Source of the DNA: Agrocybe praecox
Taxonomy: Eukaryota > Basidiomycota > Agaricomycetes > Agaricales > Agrocybaceae
DNA: 26,992 bases
Reading direction: 5' to 3'
Assembly: GCA_964017145.1 (NCBI GenBank)
Contig: CAXHKQ010000317.1
Coordinates: forward strand, 1 to 26,992
The translations under genes and the position numbers were made by a program. Shown here piece by piece: positions 1-10,969 of this stretch (the first letter of the stretch is position 1; each line of letters opens with the position of its first letter). The notes below the pieces were generated by a model that was given only the letters and a program-made list of their open reading frames with translations, made no database searches and was not told where the DNA came from.

Positions 1-176
1 CTCACAAGCTGTCTGTACTAAGTAAATTAACCTAAAATTGTTGAAACAGCTTGTTTTAGTTAGCATGTACATGGAAATTTTGTTTTTTAAAATAAGGAGT
101 CGCATAAAAAGAGGAAAATAAGAATAATTCCGAATCTCGCGCAACGCGCATAGGCTGAGATTAAATTATTATCAAC
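1..176. other. Left flank of the putative giant element
   Basis: AT-rich sequence with no supportable gene. A short inverted repeat (CAAGCTGT at 5-12, ACAGCTTG at 46-53) could form a hairpin but is short enough to be chance. The last bases before the left terminus contain TATTAT (167-172). The same hexamer follows the right terminus at 26687-26692, but the offsets to the two termini differ, so it is only a weak candidate target duplication. Confidence 0.4.
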
Positions 177-240
177 GCCGGAGTGCCGAAATACGCATCA
201 AAATTAGCACTAGGCGAGAGCGGCTGCAACGGCATGGTAG
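177..240 (+). repeat. Left terminal inverted repeat of giant element
   Basis: Begins GCCGGAGTGCCGAAATACGC. Compared with the reverse complement of 26684-26621, about 37 of the first 58 positions match with no gaps. The best-kept blocks are GCCGGA, GC-CGA, CATCAA, then GCGGC-GCA-CGGCA at offsets 44-58. The exact outer base is uncertain because sequence outside GCCGGA is not clearly shared. Confidence 0.65.
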
Positions 241-247
241 CCGAGAG

Positions 248-508
248 TGGTCGACAATCCGCTAATGCAAGTGGTCGACAATACAAATATTGGGGTCGAC
301 AATAGCATTTTAATGGTCGACAATACAATTCAATGGTCGACAATTGAAATTGATGGTCGACAATCCAATTTTTATGGTCGACAATCCAATTTGGTGGTCG
401 ACAATAAGATTTTGATGGTTGACAATCCAATTTGATGGTCGACAATTAGATTTTGATGGTCGACAATCCAATTTGATGGTCGACAATTAGACCTTATTGG
501 TCGACAAT
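248..508 (+). repeat. Left subterminal array: 13 copies of TGGTCGACAAT
   Basis: Copies start near 248, 272, 293, 314, 334, 354, 375, 395, 416, 437, 458, 478 and 498. The core TGGTCGACAAT is nearly invariant (one copy has GGTTGACA, one starts GGG). The 9-11 bp between copies are AT-rich and variable, often CCAATTTGA. Mean spacing is about 20.8 bp, close to two helical turns, so all copies would face the same side of the DNA. The array lies 71 bp inside the left terminus and mirrors the array at 26346-26603. Its likely role, by analogy with CACTA subterminal repeats, is transposase binding. Confidence 0.85.
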
Positions 509-885
509 AGCAGAATTTGAGTATGTATTCAAAAAATAATAAATGTACAATCCGGCACTCATAGAAGGACAACCATAAGCTACAGAGGTAGAAATGAGCG
601 ATGTGGCATTTCTAGATGTGAAAAAAAATTCCACGCACGAATATGAACGGGAGGTGTCTTATAAGACTATCATGGCAACGGCACCATCAAATTGGAGTGG
701 GGTCTTTCTTCACTTCAGAAAACACACAGCCGAGGTTTGAGAAGCTGATGTGAGACAAGATAATCTGTGGGTATAGGAGCTGTCAGCAATGTTTCAACAA
801 GGTAAAGGAAGAATATGTAAAGTAGAGGCATAGAGGAAATGATATGGAACGGAAACAACAAATTAAGAGAGATATCGACCTCAAT
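509..885. other. No gene seen; upstream-type remnant of permease repeat
   Basis: No open frame with recognisable protein. Bases about 740-860 resemble 17775-17885 (shared pieces such as TCAGCAAT and the A-rich stretch with TGGAACGG). There they lie just upstream of a decayed permease start on the minus strand, so this is probably a leftover 5' region of the same repeat family. Confidence 0.35.
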
Positions 886-889
886 TAGT

Positions 890-984
890 AAGTACAGGGC
901 TAGAGTAACAAGAGAATCGAACGTCTAGGGGAATAAGTGAAAGAGATTCGTGGAACAGAGAAAAAAAACCCTAACAACTGTCGG
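890..984. repeat. Diverged direct repeat of 4571-4663
   Basis: About 90 bp beginning AAGTAC and ending CCCTAAC recur at 4571-4663 in the same orientation, with scattered substitutions and small indels. Shared pieces include GCTAGAGTAA, AGAGAAT, GGGGAA and AATAAG. Both copies lie among the decayed permease repeats and are read as part of the same duplicated unit. Confidence 0.55.
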
Positions 985-1441
985 AGACAAAAGCGAGGAC
1001 AGTTGGCTGCTCGCGGTGGTGGTGGCACCAGTAGCAATAGTAGTCACGTTGACGAGAAAGACAAGAAGCGCCGGGCGGGAAGAAGAACATAGGACCGTCA
1101 ATTAATACGGTTACACTAGCGTCGATGTCGGTTTCCGCGTTCGCCGTCAACATGGAGGCTGATGGGTCAATGACCGATGAGCGGATGAGAAAAATAGATC
1201 ATACGAAGGGAGATGATCGCAGAGATAATCGATGCTGGTAGTGGTGCCGGCAACGGCCCGTCCCCGCCACGGAGAGAGAGATATGAGGAATTAGAGTCAT
1301 GAAGTGGGCAAGTTGGAAATTGGAAAGAAGAAGAGGGGGCAATAGGCATGAGCGCGTTATGTTTAGAGAATCGAACGGCGAGAGCGTACACGCGTCGTCA
1401 TATTCGTCTCCATCGGCGAAGTTGCTTAACTTGCACGCCAT
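971..1441 (-). pseudogene. Decayed amino-acid permease relic 1 (N-terminal part)
   Basis: On the minus strand, 1441-1375 reads KLSNFADGDEYDDA. This matches the acidic N-terminal signature seen in the other relics here (for example QVKQVHADADADERYADGY near 17720). Below that the frame is lost: short open stretches to about 971 contain no clear transporter motifs. It is assigned to the permease family by resemblance to the neighbouring relics rather than by its own catalytic or membrane motifs. It lies directly downstream, head to tail, of relic 2. Confidence 0.4.
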
Positions 1442-1599
1442 TCACTCCGAGAACGTCATGATACAAGCGAGGCGCTCTGTGTTTGGGAATGGTATATGTG
1501 CTTGGGAAAGACATTGGTGTGGTTAGTTACGTGAGTGAGTAGGGTGGTAATCGATATTCAAGAGAAAGGAATGAAGGGAAGTGGGGAGAGAAGGCGATG

Positions 1600-2050
1600 A
1601 GGTGGAGGACAAGAGGGGCCAGCCCAGATAAAGGCACACGGCCATCCATAGGATCCCAAACGAGAAAAGCGCGTCAATCACAGAGAGGGGGTACGCAATG
1701 ACGTTGGAGCAGTCCAGTATGCAGCTGGATGGCGTAGCTGGGCTCGGAAGCGCGTCGAGCAGCCTTGCACGATGGCGGTAATAGGCAAAGGATGATTGGA
1801 TTCAGCTATGTACGCGTCGTGGTCACACAGTCTGTACACGATCTAATCTAATCAGACCGGCTGCACTGCCACAACGTTAATCACGAAATTATACGCGTCC
1901 CTGGAGGGCAATGCAAATATGACGATGAGCCATATGAGTCAGTCTAGTGCAGAGGCCTACGAGCAGGGCGTTGAAAAATCAGTTGGGCCCAAAGAAGCGG
2001 AGAAGGGAGGACGTATATGAGGAGAGGCAATGGAGTGAAGACGAGGTGCA
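1600..2050 (-). pseudogene. Decayed MUP1/LAT-type permease relic 2 (C-terminal half)
   Basis: Minus-strand reading gives a diverged form of the FFRFFGRNR segment (about 2020-1985), then DAYNFVIN (about 1900-1877), then IAYPLSVIDALFSFGILWM (about 1700-1640). In relic 3 the DAYNFV and YPLSV parts are contiguous. Here a 169-bp MITE separates them (1705-1873), and removing it with one ACGT joins the frame as DAYNFVINVIAYPLSV. Internal stops also occur in the stretch before DAYNFV. The motifs fit the C-terminal half of fungal methionine/amino-acid permeases of the MUP1/LAT type. Confidence 0.6.
1705..1873. mobile_element. 169-bp MITE inserted in permease relic 2
   Basis: It is flanked by the 4-bp duplication ACGT (1701-1704 and 1874-1877). 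The ends are imperfect inverted repeats: TGGAGCAGTCCAG at the left and the reverse complement of TGTGGCAGTGCAG at the right (10 of 13 match). Excising it with one ACGT restores an open reading frame across the permease segment, which confirms the boundaries independently. It has no coding capacity. A related copy begins near 15811. The superfamily is not identifiable from these data. Confidence 0.75.
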
Positions 2051-2399
2051 ATACTTTTTGAATGGGTGTACATGGAGTATGGAGACGAGGACGAGGATAA
2101 TCGGCGTTCGTGATATTCGTGTTCATGGAGGTGGTAATGGAGGTGGTCTTGTTCGCGTTCGTGGTGGTGGTGATAGTGGTGTTGACGAGGGAACAGCTGA
2201 TGAGTGGAAGGGTTAAAACATTGACGGCGTGGATAATAGACACCAGATGCCAACGAGGAGGACGGTGTGAGGGAAGGCAGGGACGACGACACTGATGGAT
2301 GGATGAATGGGGGCTAGAAGGATCATTCTTCTTCTCAACCCCCTAAACACACATCTCTTCCAGCTGTCGTCTCCAACTCACTGACCCTCCTCAACTCGT

Positions 2400-3612
2400 T
2401 ACTCATACCTTCCAAGCGCTGGCCCAAATCACCCCATAAATCACCCAGCCAAAACACCGCTCATAGATCTCCCCACCGCAATTGTCCAGTACATGAACCT
2501 TCCCATGGTATGTACCCTTCCTTCGGCAGGCTTCAAAAGTGGGCATACGACCGAAAGACATTCCTAGCACCAAAGAATACCGCGAACGAGGAAACGGGCG
2601 TACGTATCGTGCCATTTTTTATTTGTCATTTTGAAGCGCCGATGACGACAATGCGTGGTGTTACATGGTAGAGGTTTGGGATTGTACGAACAGGTCTAAA
2701 CCAATCGCACAGCACATCCACATCCATCGAGCAACGACGCGGACGGATATACGAACGAAAACAAAACGGAGAACATTCCCCAATCCCCGCAAACATCCTC
2801 CCCGCAAACTGCCTAAACGCACAACTCCTCAACCCGTCCTCCCCAAAAGGGCGCCACGCCATCCACAGAATCCCCAAACCAGATAAGCGCATTGATCACG
2901 GAGAGGGGGTACGAGATGATGCATGATGTTGGACACGAAATTATACGCGTCTCCGGTGCGTAGGGCAACTATAACGATGAGACATATGAGCGTGTGTAAT
3001 GCGAGGCCTAAGAGCGGGGCTTTGAATCACCGGTTGCGCCCAAAGAAGCGGAAGAAGGGGAGGACGCGTTCTCGTCTCTTGGTTTACGCGGTCTTTGGAG
3101 AAAACCTGGAGGATAATCAATTCAGTGGGTTGGGGGTCACTCGGATGGTACGAGGGGAGGGGAAGAATCAAAGCTGCCAACGAGCTCGACGCAGATGGAC
3201 GACGTTATCATTGGAGCTGGCGACGAGGGTTTTCTAAACACCACGGACCACCGAGGGCAGATGCTACCTATGCAACGCCCTCAACGTCTTCTAACCCAAC
3301 CCATCCAAAACAACAACGTCCAGACATCCAACGACGAAACGAAAAAAACGTCGAACAAAAGAAAAGAACTCACCCAGTCCCAATTATAATTAATCAATTC
3401 CGCACTGAACAGCCCACTGATCTATCTTCTCTGCGGCATACGCCCGCCTTCATCATCCCCATCCGTGTCGTACCCCTCTTCATAGTATCCTCTATCTGCG
3501 TATCGTTCGTGGCATCCGCGTCCGCGTAGAATTGTTTAACTCGGACGTTCTTCCCTTTGGAGTGGTCTTGTGAGTGGGCGGCCTTGGACTTGTGCGTGCG
3601 TGAGAAAGGCAA
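2400..3612 (-). pseudogene. Decayed MUP1/LAT-type permease relic 3 (longest piece)
   Basis: Minus-strand landmarks in order: an N-terminal region at 3612-3400 (MPFSRTHKSK..., then VKQFYADADATND); VFSKDRVNQETR at about 3098; LPFFRFFGRNR, a stop, then FKAPLLGLALHTLI at about 3060-2985; DAYNFVSN at about 2940; YPLSVINALIWFG at about 2900; and a C-terminal piece at about 2545-2410 resembling the last membrane segment (YWTIAVG...). Frameshifts and stops are frequent. The central part (NEVKNP to GSGRLVAALLF) is missing when compared with relic 5. The motif order matches fungal amino-acid permeases with 12 membrane segments. Not functional. Confidence 0.65.
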
Positions 3613-5890
3613 CGCGTGTGAGCGATTTTTCGTTAGTTAAAGAGTTTGTTAGAAAGGGTATCGTTGTGATCCATTTGGAGAGCCTGGAGCGGTTCGTGGT
3701 TGAAGTTGATTCTTGTGGGAGTGGGGGATTACGACAAGTTTGATGGAGAGCCAGATGGGAGGAGAGGGAGAATCGGAAAAGCGAAGATGGTTGGGATTGC
3801 AGCCGGAAGAAGAGGGAGGAGCTGGGGAGGGAGGACCGGTGAATTTTTGTTGAGACGAGGACGGAACGACTGCGACTGGAGGTATGCAAGGCTAAGTGGA
3901 AGGTAGAAAGAGGGACCACGGTGCCGTTCCACTGAATATAATGACGTCAACAGTGTTCAATGAGAGTGTGGAATCCTGAGTGGCAGTGAGCGGGTGGGGA
4001 GCAAGGGAATCAGATTATCGAAGGCGAGTCGTCGATACCGACAAAGAGGACGGAAAACAATGTGTTTGTCACCGCAAAGCGCATTCGGCCCAATAAAACA
4101 CAACCCAAAGGAACTCCCAAAACCAAAATACCGCCCGACCATCCACGGCAAATCTGGCAGACTTCCTGTATTTTGTTCACAGTTGCCGCCTACGCAATTC
4201 ATCTTCAATTTGAACACAGATCATGAGAGCCGAGCGTACTAGGAGCATAAGCAAAGTTCCTATTCACCTGCAACCTATTCATAACCGCGATATTAGCCAT
4301 GCGGACCATGTGTTGGGGTTTTTCACTTCCGAGAGCGCATACATGGCATTGGAGAAGGCGATGGAAAAGCAGATACTCTATGTGCATGGAGCTTGTCAAT
4401 GTACTTTTTGACGTTAAATAAGAGAATGGTGGAAAGGAGAAGAAGAGAGTAAAGTATGTGGAACAAAAAAAAAAGCCTACTCACATTACGGTGCTTGTCC
4501 GTCCCCGAGCGAGCGGAGAATTTTGTCAATGTGAGCGAATGGCCCGCGAGTATGCTACAACCTCGACAAGTACATAGCTAGAGTAATGAGAGAATTGAGC
4601 GTCGGGGGAAATAAGCAAGAGCAATGCGTGAAACGGTAAATCAGAAAGCAAACCCCCTAACACCCAAATATAGAAAATTTGCACAGCCGATATCGTGCCG
4701 TCTCCTGGCGGAGTCTTGTTGTGGCTGTCGGAGTTAGATTCAAATCCATCAACACCGACCTGCGAATACAAGGTCCCTGCTGCGACAAGTTATTTCATCA
4801 ACCAACTAGGCCGCCTTTTCTCTATCTAATGTATCTCAATGCTCAAATTAGTCTATGTGCTGTGTATTCTAATTTCCATGACTCTCTGCTTGCTTAATTA
4901 CTTACTCGATTGTTTGACATCAAACCCAGACTTGAAATAAGTACGGTGTTCGGAACGTTCACTAGTAATCGGATAATCCAGCCTCTATATTATGTTTGCT
5001 GTTCTCGTACTAGTCTCGGTAGTGCATCTGCTTCCTACTTACTCTCGGGGTTACTTGATTTTTTAAATGTTTGGTGGCACCTCAGATGGTAAGTGTATCT
5101 CTCCGTTAATTGTGGTAAATTCCTGGGAATTTCAACCATTTCTAGCGTTTTAGGAATGTAAGAAATTTATATATAGAATAATGGACTGATTCAAACTATT
5201 TATACATCAGAAGTTGACGGTCTCCGCTGATGTTAGTACCTAGTTGATGCGGAAAAGCGGGACTTATATGGCGGATTAACGCACATAGTAGACAGGAGGG
5301 ATAGTCAGACCGAAAAATATCTTAGGTTTGGGCAACAAGAGAGGGCAACAGATCAGATTTATTCAGAGCATGTATACCCATGTGCCTTTTTCCTGATATG
5401 TATGGATATCGCTTTTCGAGGGGTCAAAATAAATGGCAAATAAGTCGCAGAAAAGGAAGATAATGAACATATATGGTATGAAGCGAACAAAACTAAGTAG
5501 ATATCAAGGGGAAAATAAATACGCGGAATGCCAATTATCAATACGTTTGAGTTTTCGTTGACATTGGTATTTGGTAGTCGACATTCCATGGCGAGTTCAA
5601 GATGGAGGAAACTCGTGGAAGTGCGGGAGGACAAAAGGGGGGTGCGTGGTTCTTGGCGTGGATTACGAGGGACGACACTTTGCGTTCCCCGACAATCAAA
5701 AGAAGGGATGCCAAATGCACTGGATGAAACAGAGAGCGGTTAGCTGTTATGAAAAAGGGGGGAATGATCAATATTCCGACGTCAGCATCCGCGTTTAATG
5801 TCAGTGGGGAGGTCGAAGGGTTAATGAGGTATGGGCGAATGGGCGAGTTAGGACAGGGTGGGGGACATACGGTGTGTAGTGGTGGTGGTG
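3613..5890. other. About 2.3 kb with no supportable gene
   Basis: Only short overlapping open frames are present, none recognisable. About 4390-4680 carries the direct repeat shared with 890-984 and an upstream-like block shared with about 17830-17900 (ATGTGGAAC, then CACATTA-GGT-CTT). This suggests further permease-unit debris. About 4780-5530 is AT-richer and has no detectable repeat or coding structure. Confidence 0.4.
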
Positions 5891-6099
5891 GTGTCGGCGA
5901 CGGCGAAAGTTATTGAATACCAAGGAAGGTATAGTCGGAAATTTGAGCGAGAAGAGAATAAGAATAGGGTTTAAGGAGACACATCAGGTAGAAGTGGTAC
6001 GCCGCCGAGAATTTCGAGGGGGGGAGAATGTGAATGGTTCCAGGTAGGTTAGTTTCTCTTCAAGATATTCAGGCGGATCATTTTTAACGTGTTTTTTCA

Positions 6100-6790
6100 C
6101 TGAACATGGACGAGACGAGGAAGCGGGGGTATCAGAAGAGGTATTCGAGGCAGTTCTTCTCGCCTCCGTTTCGGATGTTGACTTGCATGCTGGCTGCGGT
6201 GATTGTGGCGCCGATGAGCTACTTGAAGCTGGTTTATATAGGGGTTAGTGGGTAGGAAGGAGAGGAGGAGAGGGAGACGTACAGCGATAGACCGCCACCA
6301 CCGCTTAGGTTGAGAATACACTGCAAGGGAAAGGTGATTAGCATCATACGAGGAAAGGGAAAAGAAGGGGTAAATCGAAGCTGGGAACGAGTAGGACGCA
6401 GATGGACGACGTCATAATTGGAGCTAACGCCGGTGACAACTTCAAACACCACGAACTACCGAGGGTATCTAACATTCTCGCCGACTTCCATCTAAAACCG
6501 GCGCACAAAACACACGCAAAAACCACGAATAACCACGAATAAAGCGAGGAAAACCCACCTTGTCCCAATAATCCTATTAAACAACGCACTAAACCTGCAT
6601 CCTCTCAGGCGTACGTCTTCGCCATCTCCATCCGCACGTACAACACCCGCGTTGTACTCATACACATCTGTAGCATCCCCCCCCTTGGTGTAGTGCAGGT
6701 TCTTCGACTTGTGCGTGAGAGAGGTGGCGTGAGCAGTACTTTTTCGTTCGTTGGGGAGTGAGAAACCTATACGCACAGACATAACACAAG
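6100..6790 (-). pseudogene. Decayed MUP1/LAT-type permease relic 4 (N-terminal half)
   Basis: The frame at 6782-6560 reads through DATDVYEYNAGVVRADGDGE to FNRIIGT, the usual start of membrane segment 1 in this family. After an intron-like stretch, about 6325-6265 reads ILNLSGGGGLSLY (intact members usually have SGSVGLSL). About 6215-6110 reads LIGATITAASMQ, then NIRNGGEKNCLEYLF, which matches the conserved NGGEKNYLEY motif of LAT/MUP1 permeases. Stops occur both within and between pieces. The intron between FNRIIGT and the SGSVG motif is also seen in relics 3 and 7. Confidence 0.65.
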
Positions 6791-7853
6791 GGTCTAAGCA
6801 CTGTGAACTTGATAGATAGAAGAAACGACCGAAACAAAGCTAAATAAAAGCGTACAGGTAATCTTCTAGAGAAGAAAATAGAATCAAGAGACCAAGCAGG
6901 ATTCTAACAAAGTCCAAATCGATCAGAGGAGCCAAACTTGAAGAAAGTGGAGACGACGACTAAAGGTAGAAGAATCGCGGGGTGAAAAGAGAATCGCAGA
7001 CGTAAGGGCGTGGTGAATAACGGAAACAAAATGTATCCAAGAAATTGAGCGGCGAGCGCTCTCCAAGGGTCATCTTAAAGAATCGAAAATATACTAACTT
7101 GGAAACAGACTAAGTAACACCAGCGCTTAGTCCATCTACATCATTGTTCATCCAATGTTTATCATATCTTTTCTCCGTTCTGCGTTTCCGATATGACGTC
7201 CATGCATTACAGTGATAGATTTGAGTGGTATGAAAGTTGGAACTTGGACAATGGATGAAAGCAGATTCGCGTTCTTGGTCCTGCCAGCGCAGGTGCTTAA
7301 TGCTTAGTCATTGTTCACGTGATACTTGACGCGTCGCGTTGAGCGCCAGCAGCCAGTACCCCTCAGTACATATCTCATTGGGCATAAACACGGCATGGCA
7401 GGATACCCTTCTCAGAGCTGATAATCATCAATGCCAAGCTTTGCGCCATGTACCACATGTTCACATATGTTGCTCTGAGTGGCACAGCCATTTCATGAAG
7501 CACCTTGTATCCTGCGCTTCCTTCGACGAATCCCTCAGCATGGAAAGTTAGAAAGGAGAAACAGCAGAATTCCAGTCCTTGATATTCATGTGAGATGAGC
7601 GGAATGTAAGTTACTCACAATAAGGTCTCATCATTGCTGTATAATCAGCCTTCTAATTTTAGCTTCATTCAACATATTGAAGTCCAGAGGTTCGTGTACC
7701 TGTGCTGCATAGGAGCTGCTGGCGTACGTAGCTGGCAGTAAGATCAATTTACCATCAGATGGAAGGGCTGTGCGAATTAAATTTAACTCTTACAGTCCTT
7801 CAAATACTGCATTTCTTGATTGCTCGTTCTGTCTTTCCCACTTCCCTTCCCAC
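6791..7853. other. Upstream region of the NLR-like gene; no gene seen
   Basis: About 1 kb without a convincing coding region. Frames such as 7339-7551 are short and match nothing known. The sequence changes from purine-rich permease debris to a more balanced composition near 7100. It probably holds the promoter and leader of the gene starting at 7854. TGTATAATC at about 7637 is TATA-like but unproven. Confidence 0.35.
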
Positions 7854-10460
7854 ATGGCATATGAGGCAAATTCCAGCGCATATCCTCACTCCATGATATA
7901 TGGTAGAAACGTGGCAGTATTTGGAGGCTCCTTCATCCAGCATTCTGGAAGTGAAGGTCGCAAGGGTGCGTTGTTAAACACAACTAATACTTCATTTAAA
8001 ATAAGTTAATTGCTTGTTATTAGATGCATTGGAAATATTAACGGAAAACGTCGCTCACGCTGCGTTCCACAATTCTGGCGCTCGATTCGACCCCCCTAAA
8101 TGTCATCCAAATACACGAGTCGCCGTCCTAAAAAAAATCATGGATTGGATGCACCGCACAGATTGGGAAACATGGTATCGCTACATAATGTGGCTCACTG
8201 GAGCTGCTGGGGCCGGAAAATCTGCTATTGCACAAACCATTATCGAGCGATGCCTCGTCGAAGGCCTCGTTATTGCCAGCTTCTTTTTCTTCCGCTCGGA
8301 TACCACAAGAAATCACGGGGAATCCCTCGTCTCCACCCTGGCGTACCAAATATTCTTCTCGATACCAAGCACACAGGCAGACATTAGGAGCGCCATTGAT
8401 AATGATCCTCTTATCTTCACACGCAGCCTGGATCATCAATTCGACAGGCTGATTATCCAACCACTTCGTCATTTCTACGAACCACTTGATACCTTGGATG
8501 AAGGATGCCGCCGGCTTATTGTCATCGATGGGCTGGATGAATGTGTGGATCGTGATAGCCAGAAGCAGATCTTGATGATGCTCCGCAATGCAATCCGCCA
8601 ATACGAGCTTCCTGTAATCTTCCTTGTTGCCAGCCGCCCAGATTATGTTATTAAAACAACCTTCGATTCAAAGCCAATGGACGGTGTATTCTTCCGATTA
8701 TATCTTGATGAAAGCTTTGACCCAGACGAAGATATTCGTACATTCCTGAAGGACAGTTTCGACGACATCAAGTCTACCCATCCCTTTAAATCCCAAATCC
8801 CCGTGCCATGGCCAACCCCAGACGATATGGAGTCCATTGTTCGCAAATCCTCCGGGCAATTCATCTATGCTGCAACAGTCATTCGCTACATCCAGTCTAT
8901 CCGGCACCAGCCTCACCACCGGCTAGAAGTTATTATGAATCTTCGCCCAGCGTGGGGCGACTTGCCATTTTCACAGCTGGATGCACTTTACACAATGATC
9001 CTTTCATCGGCGGAGGATATAGATAGGGTGTTATACGCGCTCAGTCTATATTTCGACTGGAGAGTATTCGAAGGCAAAAATATTTGCGCATTCCTTTCAC
9101 TTGAATACACAGAGCTTGAAATATTGTTCTGTGATCTCGCCGCCCTTGTTCTGGTTGAGTGCGATTCAGAAGCCAATACCAGTAAACTACGGATTTTGCA
9201 TAAATCACTTGAAGACTTCCTTGAGGATCCCCAACGCTCCAAGGAATATTTCATTTCTCGTGAACACTACCTCGATAAACACATCACTAATATTTTTCGT
9301 TTTGTAACTGTATGTGAGTATTTTTCACCTATCTCATTGCTGCACATTTAATGAAGCCCTGATTTTAGCCATCAGTCACAATATGTCTGATGTATTTGAC
9401 TCTATTCGCAATTATTTCATGAACCATTATTATAAGTGTAACAGCTCTGCTGAGCTCATGCAATGTGTCTCCTCATTTCCTCTTGAAAATGTCTTTCGCG
9501 CGGTGATGCACGAGAAATATTGCTTCCCGGCAGAGTTTATACTTTTCCTGTTGTTTGCTTTGCTCAAACGAATGGTATCGATTAATATTTCCTTCCGCAT
9601 TCACACATCACTAATTGGTACTCTAGGCAAGTCTTCATAGCCAATGGATTTTAATAGAAAAGACCCATCAAGAAGCTCTGGATAGGATATTTCTCAGCCA
9701 GATGCCTCTTTATCACAACGAAAACGATCTTATGGCATTGTTATGCTTTGTATGCCACGCTGGCGAAAACATTTTGATCCCATGGCTATGTCTCTACGAC
9801 GATGACCCCGGCGACGAAGATTACTACACTCATATATGGGACCACCACCTCGATCCAAAGATTTCTGAGAACGATACCCTCAGATTTTTGGTTTTGAACA
9901 TCTCGGATGAAACGTTGGCATATCGAAATCGTGTTATTGGATTCCTACAGAATGCGGATAGATCTGGGAGGTATGTGTTGGGAGCTGACGAATATGCAAT
10001 ATCATCATTATCCGTCATCGAACGACTTCAACTGCTGGACTGGACCCTTGGAGAAAAGGTCTTTGACGAATGTGATATGGACCACAAACTGATCTTCCGA
10101 CAAGGATTATGGAGGTTGACTGTCTCAGCATTGGGACGGCGTAATGGCAATTGTTCCAAGAATTCTACCGTATCAGAGGTATTCTTTATATGTCTGGGTT
10201 ATATGATTTTCTTCCTTCCTCGCTCCGCCAAGTCTGAATCCCTCATCCAACACTGTCAAAAAGAAACCTTCCTTACCGAGGAAGGAACGCGTCTCTTTCC
10301 AAGAAGGACTGTCCTTGTACGACGAGCAATGAAGGAATATTTGGAGCGCTGGAGGGGTGATGGAACATCGGGAGAAGATAATGGCAATCGTCTCTTGCCA
10401 CAAAGGAATGCACTTTTACTCCAAGCAATGAAAAATTATATGGACCGTTTCAGGGGATAA
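7854..10460 (+). CDS. NACHT-domain NTPase (fungal NLR-like protein), four exons, 813 aa
   Basis: Proposed exons: 7854-7965, 8024-9313, 9369-9574, 9627-10460. All introns are GT-AG (52-58 bp), and the joined frame is open for 814 codons including the stop. Exon 1 encodes the N-terminal stretch (NVAVFGGSF) typical of Agaricomycete NACHT proteins, followed by a conserved AFHNSGARFDPPKCHPNTR. The NACHT domain has Walker A GAAGAGKS (about residues 97-104) and Walker B IVIDGLDE (about 203-210). After it comes a helical region and a C-terminus with a duplicated 25-residue unit. No WD40, ankyrin or TPR repeats are visible, and the protein is short for an NLR. Family members are signal-transducing NTPases implicated in self/non-self recognition, but the role here is inference. 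The start could be earlier (ATG at 7770); 7854 is chosen because conserved residues begin just after it. Confidence 0.85.
10284..10457 (+). repeat. Duplicated 25-residue unit at the NLR C-terminus
   Basis: Two units 99 bp apart (10284-10358 and 10383-10457) encode GTRLFPRRTVLVRRAMKEYL... and GNRLLPQRNALLLQAMKNYM.... About 13 of 25 residues are identical, and both end in R-RG. The second unit ends at the stop codon. Both are basic and look amphipathic-helical. Confidence 0.6.
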
Positions 10461-10491
10461 AAATGCTCTTATGTATTCGGTACATATTTAG

Positions 10492-10768
10492 TATGATGCG
10501 CCGTTTGCACATAAAATCCCACGCAGAGAGTTTTTTTGATCACTTTGCGTTTCTCACCTCTGAGGCACCGTAGCACCTATGTAACTTCATATAACTTTGT
10601 ATAATAGTCATTAATGTATTTATATGTCAGAAAAACCGCGGAAATATGTCGGTTCCGTGAGTTATTTTAAGAATGGTCAAGTGGCGATGACTGAACACCC
10701 GCCATTCACCGTATACTCAACATAAAGACCTAATCCATCGTTTTTAAGGTGGATATATACCCAGTATA
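10492..10768 (+). repeat. Left inverted arm of the 2.1-kb element
   Basis: 277 bp, ending GGATATATACCCAGTATA. Its reverse complement recurs at 12295-12592. Confidence 0.9.
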
Positions 10769-10969
10769 TCATTTTATAACCTCTAAAAATCTGTATTGTA
10801 TGTTTTCACTTAGAAAAAAATAAATTTACACGTATTTTCTACCAATAATACATGTTCTACGAGTCCTTTGACTCGTCTCCGCCGTCTATCTCTGTTATTG
10901 CAGTTAATTCTCGGCAACTAACAACATGTAAGTACTCAAAGATACTTTATATGACCGCAACGTACCAGA

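Noticed and set aside
161..572. Open frames rich in repeated VDN/CRP residues across the left array
   Set aside because: They are translations of the 20-21 bp subterminal repeat, not genes.
1944..2292. His/Ser-rich open frame on the minus strand as a metal-binding protein
   Set aside because: It comes from a GGT/GAC-rich low-complexity stretch next to decayed permease sequence and overlaps other frames of equal length. No conserved motif.
3230..3260. Reading FRGLLVASSNDD in relics 3 and 7 as permease protein
   Set aside because: Comparison with relics 4 and 7 shows it lies between RIIGTG and VFATPS, where intact genes have no such residues. It is better read as intron.
10138..10260. 54-bp intron within the last NLR exon (GTATTC...CAAG)
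   Set aside because: It would remove a hydrophobic segment (FICLGYMIFFLPRSA) that resembles the C-terminal region of homologues as remembered. The acceptor is not convincing, so it is kept as coding.
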